The notes below the pieces were generated by a model. The model ran no database searches, was not told the DNA's origin, and saw only the letters and a list, made by a program, of their open reading frames with translations. Shown here piece by piece: positions 56,679 to 64,000 of a stretch of 64,000 bases of DNA. Position 1 is the stretch's first letter, and each line of letters opens with the position of its first letter. Position numbers and translations under genes: made by a program. The stretch is from Apodospora peruviana (taxonomy: Eukaryota; Ascomycota; Sordariomycetes; Sordariales; Lasiosphaeriaceae), in NCBI GenBank assembly GCA_033439685.1, contig JAUEDM010000008.1:1116001-1180000 (forward strand). Direction: 5' to 3'.

Positions 56679-56989
56679 TGCTTTTCTATTTTTCTTTTTT
56701 TCTCTCCTCGGTGTACATCAATACCTTCGGGCGGCTTGATCCAGTGTATCATTGATGTTGCCTGAGGTCAGCCACTTTTGTGACCCGAGTGTCAAATTCC
56801 AGTTGATCGGCTCAGCTAATATTCATCGTGTCCGTGTGACAGAAGGAAATATACGGGGCAGGACAGGTGACTCCTTGGGCAACTTGTTGATAGCTTTCAA
56901 TGACATACACGGGATTTACTGCGTTGTGTTTTAATCCAAGATGGAATGTGCTGTTTTCGAGCTTCTACCTAGGTAACCAAGGATACATG

Positions 56990-58092
56990 CTAGTGTTGAT
57001 TGATGGGCTCGAGATCCAAGCAAAATGGCAGGGACGGCGGAAAAGTGTAGCTCTTGTTGCAACGCCATCCGCCTTCCTCCAAGACGCCCTCCCAGTCTTC
57101 GATGGTGGGAATAAATGTGTCCATCATAGCATGACCGAACTCAAAACCCAAGGTGAAAATGGGTACGCCACCCTCAGTGACAGCATGTCTGCTACGGGAA
57201 GTATCGCTTTTGTCGGTGCTGTCCAGAAGAACCCTGGCAGTGTCGCAGAGCAAAAAGCGGCGGACGTTGGGGAAGGCAGTACGCAGACTCTTCAGTGTGG
57301 CAACACAGTTCTCCCGAGGCCAAAAGTCGTGCCCCATCAGGAACGACGTCAGGAGGTCAACCTGGTTGAATTCGTCCCGATACTTGAGGGCGCAGGCATC
57401 GCCTTGGATGAAGGTCAGCCTGTCACTGAGGCCACGAAGCACCGACTCGGCGGCAGCGAACTCGAGTGCAGGCTTGGCGATATCGATGCCGATGGCGTTG
57501 GTGCCGGGTAGCGTTCAAGAATCTGCATGAGCTTCTCGCCGCTTCCGCACCCAAGATCGACAACCGAGTGAATTTGGTAGTCGGTTTCTCCCATGGCCTT
57601 CCAGAACATGGGGTCGAAGAACCCGGCGTTGGCCTCGCGGCAGGCATAGGCAATGGCAGCAGACTCGCGGTTGTAGAAGGACCCAGTCCGGTTCTCATTC
57701 CGCAGAACGTGCTGCATACGGGTGAAGAGCGTCCCCGACCCGAGACCGAGTCAGTGAAACAGAGATTTGTCTCGATAAGCCTCGTCCAAGTGAGTACCGG
57801 CAGTGACGGTGTTGGCGTCTTGCTTGACTACATGCACAGTTGCCAGAGCCGACGCCAGGCCCTTGAGAGACCCAAGGTCCAGATCATGCTGCTCCGCATA
57901 GTCCGTGATGCTGACTTTTTGCTGTTTCAGCACTTCATCGAGAATCCGAGTTCCCATGCTGCTGCAATGGCAGGTGCTGCGATGGCCTGGTGGACACGTC
58001 AATGTATTGCTGCTATGGGTACGAGGGGAGCAACCTACTGAGTTGAAAATATGTGCCACGGCATGCTTGGAGTCTGTAAGCTTAGAAGCCAT
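56990..58092 (-). pseudogene. SAM-dependent methyltransferase, broken
   Basis: Starts with MASKLTDSKHAVAHIFNS, then (after a probable 52-bp intron) a dimerisation-like helical region ending near 57751, then the Rossmann methyltransferase part with the SAM motif VVDLGCGSGEKLMQIL, FIQGDACALKY, LLTSFLMGHDFWP, LKSLRTAFP and FEFGHAMMDTFIP, ending WEGVLEEGGW. The reading breaks three times: a frame slip at 57951-57952, an in-frame TGA at 57751-57753 where Trp is expected, and a slip at 57506-57508. Each slip would be repaired by one more base of a homopolymer, but the TGA would not. The family resembles methyltransferases found in fungal secondary metabolism. Probably non-functional as written. Confidence 0.75.
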
Positions 58093-58939
58093 GTTTGTTA
58101 CTTGTAGAAAATGTGAATGCTGCTTGAGGCGCTGTTGGGTTGTGTGTCTTTTGTCTTGGAGTTTATATGTTTTTTAGTAAATGTGTGGATAAACCAGGGC
58201 ACTTTAACCACCTAGTCATATGCCGTGGGCGCTTGCCCGGCTCCCTCCCCTTTGGCCTTTGCCACTCCCTATTCACCTTGTCCTACAGAACGAAGCCACG
58301 ACAGGCTCTGCGACAAGCTGTCAGACCTTTCGAAGTAGAGCAGCTCAGGGCATGCTTGGTTGTTCCTGCTCTTGCCAAGAAGCGTCCAAGAACACAAGAC
58401 CCCCGAACCGGCTGCAGGATCATTGATCCGAACCAGCGACTTGATGCTTTCGCCCTCGATCACCACGCCAAGGGCTTATCACCCATTCCTTTGACGGTTC
58501 TGGCCACTCTCAAAGCGTAGAGGACGTAATAAAACATGCAAATCTCCCAAAGAAGTCGCTTAGAATAGCACACAGGTGGTAATACCACCCTCGGGGCGTA
58601 GTCGAGGTGATATACCACTCAACATGGACGCTACTTAATCATGAAGTGAGCAGGTATTGGTTATGGATGGTCTTGAGTGCTACCGTACCGTCACACTCGC
58701 CGATCATCAACCTCGCGCTCACAGCCTCACACTCTTGCCGGTCATCAACTTCACACTCAGTCTCGCACTCTCGCCCTTCTAAGCTTGGCAATCATGGACA
58801 GAGACAAGGAAACTTGTTGAACAGGCGAACAGTCACCAAAGACATACAGAAGGCATAAAGACCCTTTCACAGCACACTAAGGTGAATACGTGGGCACCAA
58901 ACTGATAGACTACACGAGCAACTGTCTACCTTAACAAAC
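58093..58939. other. intergenic
   Basis: Promoter side of the methyltransferase gene; short unsupported frames only. Confidence 0.4.
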
Positions 58940-59014
58940 ATGTCGACCTTTCCGCCTCCGCCGACCAACAAGCTTGATTGGTCCAGTTCCAAAAGCTTCA
59001 AGTTTGACCAAGGT
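58940..59014 (+). pseudogene. possible N-terminal relic of a branched-chain aminotransferase-like gene
   Basis: An ATG at 58940 starts FPPPPTNKLDWS..., which resembles the first residues of fungal branched-chain aminotransferase (ToxF-like) proteins, and is followed by a GTATGT donor-like site. No matching downstream exon was found before the transporter gene. With about 24 residues, the assignment is weak. Confidence 0.25.
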
Positions 59015-59205
59015 ATGTGATGGTCCCGATCACTGTCTTCCCTAATAATACCAGCCGTTAGCCGCTGCTGTTCCCCTCCCTCTCACTCTTAGACTCGCTC
59101 CTACTAGTACAATTACGGATTCCCCCCTTCGAATCGATTTAACGTTTCAACCTACCATTGATTGTAGCTAATCACGATAGATAATCCGACCCAACCGGTC
59201 GAGGT

Positions 59206-60094
59206 GATGGCACCTACGGCTACGGCCTCTTCAGAGAAGACGGCGCCAGGGTCAAGGATCCCGCCAAGAATTCATCGGACCAACATGTCCAACAGGAGAC
59301 AATAGACCATTTACCAGCAACTGAACTTGCCGCCTCGGACCCCAATGCTCGCCCAGCAGCCTTTCGTTCACTAGCACATGAAACCCTTTTTGTATTGACA
59401 GCGACAATGAGCATCGCCCTGCCAAGCTTGCTTCAGGGAAGCATTCTCAGCATATCGCCTGCCATCAAGAGCGAACTCGACATGACCACTGCCCAACTAA
59501 CATGGGTAATAGCCTCTTCTTCGTTAGTAACTCGACTTGAACATGGTCCAAAAGAGAGAGAGGGTTTTCTGACATGCAATAGATTGACATCAGGCCCCTT
59601 CTTGCTATTCTTCGGCAAAGTCGCAGACATGTTCGGTCGCCGGAGTATAATGCTCGCCAGTCTCTTCGTATTTTCCGTCTTTGCGCTGGCCACGGGCTTC
59701 AAGCGCGACGCCATCACCATCAATGCCCTCAACGGCGTCATGGGTCTGACGTCGGCATCCATCATCCTTTCGGCTCAAGGTATCTTGGGCTCCATCTACG
59801 ACCGGCCCTCGACACGGAAGAACTACGCCTTTGCCTGCTTCAGCTCCGGAAACCATCTCGGCTTCGCCTTTAGCGCCGTCTTCTCTGGCATCGCCACCCA
59901 CCTCTTCAATTGGTCGGCCTCGTTCTGGCTCCTTGCCATCATCTACCTTGTCGTCGCTATCATTGCCTGTTTCACCGTCCCCAACGACGACAGCGAAAAG
60001 CTTCCCCTTAACAAGACGTCACTGAAGCAATTCGACTACATGGGCGTCCTCTTGACCGTTGGCGGCATTGGCATGTTTACGGCCGACATCAGTT

Positions 60095-60155
<61 letters not shown>

Positions 60156-61183
60156 CGTGTGATGGAGTGCATCCTGTAATACTGACCACAAGCGCCCTAA
60201 TTCAGTGTCGGGCCCGACGCGCCAGAAGGCTGGAAGACGCCCTATATCATCGAATTCCTGGTAACTGGGCCGCTTATGATCGCTACCTTTGTGTGGTGGG
60301 AGACCCACTTCCAGTATCCGTTGATGCCAATGAAGGCTTGGCTTGATCACGAGTTCAGCTTAGTATGGAAACTATTTCTCGCCCAAAGCCGTGAATAAAT
60401 CTGGCAGTTTACAGATATACTGTTACAGTTGATAGGCATTCTACTACTCGGTTTCGTATCTTTTCCGGCCCTGTTCTTTTTCAGTGCATTGTACCTTCAA
60501 GACCTGTTTGGGTACTCTGCCTTGATAGCAGCAGTATGTCTGCTACCTTCAGCGGTGGCAGGAGTGGTGGTCAATGTAAGTCGAGCGGCTCTCCTCATTC
60601 AGGTTGATGGAATCCTGTCATAATAGCGGCATGATTACTGACGGCTCTAGATACTTGCTGGAAAGCTGCTGCACAAGGTTTCCAACAAGCTATTGATGGG
60701 CATCGGCGCCGCTGGCTTCACCATTGCCTTTCTTCTGGCCGCGGTTCATCGTTCGGGCGCCTCATACTGGGCATTCACCTTCCCGGCTTTCATCATGGTG
60801 GTTTTCGGGACCGACTTCGAGTTCAATGTCGTCAATGTGAGTGGCCCCTTTCTGCGCCACGCTCTGATCCTATCTCTGACGAGCTGTCGTTCATCAAGAT
60901 GTATGTTGTATCCTCTCTGCCCAAGTCGCAGCAGTCCGTCGCCAGCTCCATATTCCAGACAGCCATCAAGTTGAGCACTGTGATTGGTTTGGGCATATGC
61001 GCGGCCATCTTTGCGAGCGTCTCGGAGCACCCGGCGACCACTGGCTACTATGCGCACGATCCATTCGAGCCCTATGCTGCGCTCTTCTGGTTTGCCACGG
61101 CGGTAAGCTTCGTCAGTTTACTGCTCGTGCCTTTCCTCAATATCAAGACCCAAGGTGTCGCACCAGAGAAGAAGAACGGGTAG
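59206..61183 (+). CDS. MFS drug:H+ antiporter (DHA14-type), with sequence breaks
   Basis: Six exons. After a hydrophilic N-terminus, the transporter core begins LFVLTATMSIALPSLLQG. An intron at 59521-59582 joins ASS to LTSG, giving the conserved ASSLTSGPFLLFFGKVADMFGRR (motif A). Helices follow through FSAVFSGIATHLFNW, FLVTGPLMIATFVWWE, GILLLGFVSFPALFFFSALYLQD (motif C region) and VIGLGICAAIFASV to the stop at 61183. Two breaks are seen. The N-terminal ATG frame (59206) meets the core frame only if one base is missing between about 59230 and 59262. The donor at 60092 lacks one G needed for an AG|GTTAAG site in phase. The second intron contains a (GA)n tract (60103-60152). Such proteins export small molecules at the plasma membrane. 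Confidence 0.78.
60103..60152 (+). repeat. (GA)n microsatellite in an MFS intron
   Basis: About 25 GA units lie directly after the damaged donor of the MFS gene's second intron. Length is probably variable between strains. Confidence 0.95.
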
Positions 61184-61366
61184 GAGGTTTAAGGGTCGTA
61201 AAATAGGAACCATGTCTCTTATTCTACAAAGAACTCCAACACCCATGCAAAGTCATCCAGCCTGCTCGTTGTCTTGTACCACCCTCACAATGGCATCGCC
61301 TACCCCCACCCCATTCCAAGTCATTGTTCACCTGTTGTCCATGTAGGCTGTACTGTCTTCACCTTC

Positions 61367-63332
61367 TCAACCACAACCGCCACCCCACAATTCTTCGCCC
61401 CCATTATTACTCCCGCTCTCCGAAGTTGTCACAACCGCCGGCCGCCGGTAGTTACCGTACTCAGAATGTCTGTCATGCCCCATCTCGGTCGCACCATCGT
61501 CATCTCTAAACAAACCCTCTACCTCACCTCCAAACCTCTCAGACGACCTTTCCGAGCGCGACCAACGTAATGACGCTACTCTCGGTGACAATGGGGGATG
61601 GCTGTGCCGCACAGCGCTCGGGGGCGGACTCGGTGCTCTCGGAAGAAACGAAACTCGTGACGGTCTCGAAGTGAGGACCTCGGACGAGGGTAGTATTCGC
61701 TGTCCAAAGACGCGAAGGCGGCCTTCGGGCGAAAACGATACTCTCCTCCGACCATCACTAGCACTACTCGCTGAAACATTCAACGGCGGTCTGCCTCTTG
61801 CCACTGCAGTGGAACCGTGAGAATCTCCTGCCCGTCCCTCATCAGCATAGTGGTACGCAGTCGCGTCCCCAAGGATGGCCGTGGGTCCGTTATAGTAGTT
61901 CTGGTACTCCTCCGTGGTCTGCAAGCGTCGTACGTATCCGTATTTGGCAATCTACAACCCACTCACACGTAAGTAACCGAAATATAACGAGTTCAGAAGC
62001 ACGGAGAACGTGTCTTGCCTCACCTGCTCTTCGGCTTCAGTCTGCAGATCCCTCGTCTCGAACTGCGGCCAGCTGATCCGCTCGGTGCAGCACGTCACGC
62101 AAAACGACGACCGATCCGGCGCCAACGGCCTGCCCGAGTCGTTGCGCGCCCTAATCTCGGCCGGTTCCGATGACGACTTGAACAGGCCCCAGAAGCCCCA
62201 GCCGATTTCTCTCAGTCTGATTTCCATGTCAAAGTCGAAATGCAAGTATCGCCGGAGGATGTGCCGACCAAACGATGACGCTCCGTTGTTAAGGATATGG
62301 TCGATCTCCTCGGCGTCAACTTCGCGCGTGATGGTCAGCGGACAGTTGATATTTTCGTAGATCTCGGGGGTCCAGAGATGGAGCTGTGCTTCTGTTTGGC
62401 CGGACCAGTGCGCTGCTCGGTCATAGGCTCCGTGTCGTGAATATCGTGCTCTGCACCGGCGTGGTCGCCGGCAGGAGCATTTGTCCGCGTGGGTTGAGGA
62501 TACGCGGAAATGGGATTCGGGTTTGGGTAGTAAGGGTCCTTGTTGGGTTGCCATGTTGAATAGACTGGTGATTCCTCCGTGTTTGGTCTCGGTTGTTGGG
62601 GGAGGATCTGGGCAATGTTAGCCGAGTTTGAGATTATTGACACACGATTTACTTGTGCTGACACTTTTCATAAGTCAAAGACTTGCGCCAGCTGCGCAGC
62701 TTCCTTTCGTAGGTCAACTTGCTCGCATGCGCAGCGTGAACCGTCAATGCGGGCATAGGCTGTCCACCTATGCTGCCACCGATACCGGCTTGGATGTCGG
62801 TCGAATCCCCATCTTCGCCTCTAAAGGTGATATCCGACGTTACCTGGTCTCCCTTGGGCAAGATGTCATGCCTCTCGCCGCTGCGATAGAGGTATCGAAC
62901 GTTGATCGAGTCGAAAATGCGGTTGTGTTTCTGCAGTCTGCCCAGTCACGCCTGTCAGTTCAAGCACAACAAACACTGGATCTTGTAGTCGTACTCGCTG
63001 GATTTCTGGTTGATCGACAATTGCATTCTGAGGTTGAGGATAATGCGATAGACGGGTTTGGCGGTTGGGTTTCCTGCGCAGTTTCCCCCGGACCGCTCGA
63101 TTCGCATCACCGGATCCAAAACACTGACAGAAGCATAATGTCCCCTGCCTCCATCTACGCTTTCTTCCAAGTGAATCGGATGGATATGTGACAGTAGTCT
63201 CGGTGCTACCGGTGGAATTTCTGGTTGTGGGATTGCATATGGCCTGGAGTGTCGTCGCCGTTGGTGATGATCGTGATGGTGGTAACGGTGATGGTGATGA
63301 AGGCGCCGGTAATTTCTTTCGTGGTTGAGCAT
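61367..63332 (-). CDS. conserved-type protein of unknown function, frame-broken
   Basis: From the ATG at 63332 (MLNHERNYRR, then a His-rich run), a coherent series of segments can be followed: EIPPVAPRLLSHIHP, ESVDGGRGHYASVSVLDPVMRIERSGG; after an intron (about 62975-62943) LQKHNRIFDSINVRYLY, LPKGDQVTSDITFRGEDGDSTDIQ and GGSIGGQPMPALTVHAAHASKL; then SAYPQPTRTNAP; then LHLWTPEIYENINCPLTITREVD, RRYLHFDFDMEIRLREIGWGFWGLF and a CVTCC motif; then an intron (about 61975-61922) and a polar tail ending at 61367. The frame slips at 62665-62668 and 62395-62397; one extra A (coding strand) at each would join the parts. No catalytic motif or signal peptide was recognised. Two Cys pairs (CVTCC) could bind metal. 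Confidence 0.6.
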
Positions 63333-64000
63333 CTTCCTGACTATTCATGAGCAGTATATCGATACGGAGAAGCGTGGAAGTCTCGAAACACTGCTCGCAC
63401 CAATTTCTCCAGATTTTGGGAGCAAGAGACATTATGAATACTGTCCAAATGTTAAGCGTATAAGTGAACCAGCAAAGCAGCTGATTCTGGTAGGCTGTTA
63501 AAGTCATCCAGCTCAACAGGTCCGGTGGCATGTGTGCTGAAATGTATGGGCCAGCCGCCATCAGTAAAAGGCACGAGAATTAATATTTCGTTCTAAGTTT
63601 TAAAGTTCGGGATTAATGCCCATGTGCGCAAGGCGACGGGGGCATTTTTTGATGGTGTCTCAGCTGTTTCTGTTGGAAGCCTCGTCAGCTGCTGGGTTCG
63701 TGGGGGTGCCGGTGACTTCGTTGTCTCAGGTCAGAGCCCGGGCTGGCGGGATGACATGGCCAGCACCCATGTATATTGAAGAGAGCATTTCGAGGGAAAA
63801 AGAAAGGAAAAGAGAAAAGCACAAAAATTGGTCTTGAATGATAAGCAAAAGAGAAAACAACTATTCAGGTTGATGCCCAACTGAGTAGCGAGCCTGATTA
63901 CTCTTCAAGTCAACCGAGCCGAAATAGTCAACCATATGCGTTGATTATATAAAGTACCTGGTATGCGCCTTGTCTGACATGAGCAACAGGCTTATAAGAC
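63333..64000. other. right-edge region
   Basis: Promoter side of the previous gene and unassigned sequence to the window end. No supported gene. Confidence 0.4.

Overview
The window reads as nuclear DNA of a filamentous ascomycete (Pezizomycotina, probably a Sordariomycete). Genes have short 45-120 bp introns with GT..AG ends, and the families are typical of these fungi: a NACHT-WD40 NLR, Zn2Cys6 regulators, UstYa/DUF3328 proteins, RTA1, LtrA, and a Tad-like LINE. Two tRNA genes are present. No rRNA, CRISPR array, plasmid or viral feature was seen. All functions are inferred from reading translated frames; no search was run.

Layout. 0.5-1.1 kb: broken MYND zinc-finger gene. 2.0-5.6 kb: NLR-type gene with a RelA/SpoT-like N-terminus, a NACHT domain and recently duplicated WD40 repeats. 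5.9-9.65 kb: degraded, internally deleted LINE. 10.4-11.5 kb: small IF1-like gene and a four-helix membrane protein. 11.9-26.6 kb: the most distinctive block. It holds a C2HC+Zn2Cys6 regulator, a UstYa-like remnant, an M3 metallopeptidase, three canonical UstYa genes (17.6, 19.3 and 24.2-25.3 kb), two full-length divergent UstYa-like genes (20.8 and 25.8 kb) and a bZIP-basic/ankyrin (bANK, ToxE-type) regulator. This has the composition of a fungal peptide-natural-product locus, since UstYa enzymes oxidise and cyclise RiPP or NRPS peptides. No precursor peptide, NRPS or PKS is visible in the window. 27.5-50.5 kb: mostly ordinary single genes (SDR, tandem-repeat protein, SurE phosphatase, RTA1, GNAT, tRNA-Val, P450, pathogen-related/SnoaL-like protein, alpha/beta hydrolase, secreted Cys protein, LtrA). 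50.5-64 kb: second SDR, a 1100-residue repeat-rich disordered protein, tRNA-Gly, a broken methyltransferase, a DHA14-type MFS transporter and an unrecognised conserved gene.

Caution on breaks. Several otherwise well-conserved genes (M3 peptidase, methyltransferase, MFS transporter, right-edge gene, MYND gene) lose frame at points where one missing base of a homopolymer would restore it. This pattern looks more like undercalled homopolymers in the assembly than independent pseudogenisation. The methyltransferase also carries an in-frame TGA where a Trp is expected, which a simple indel does not explain.
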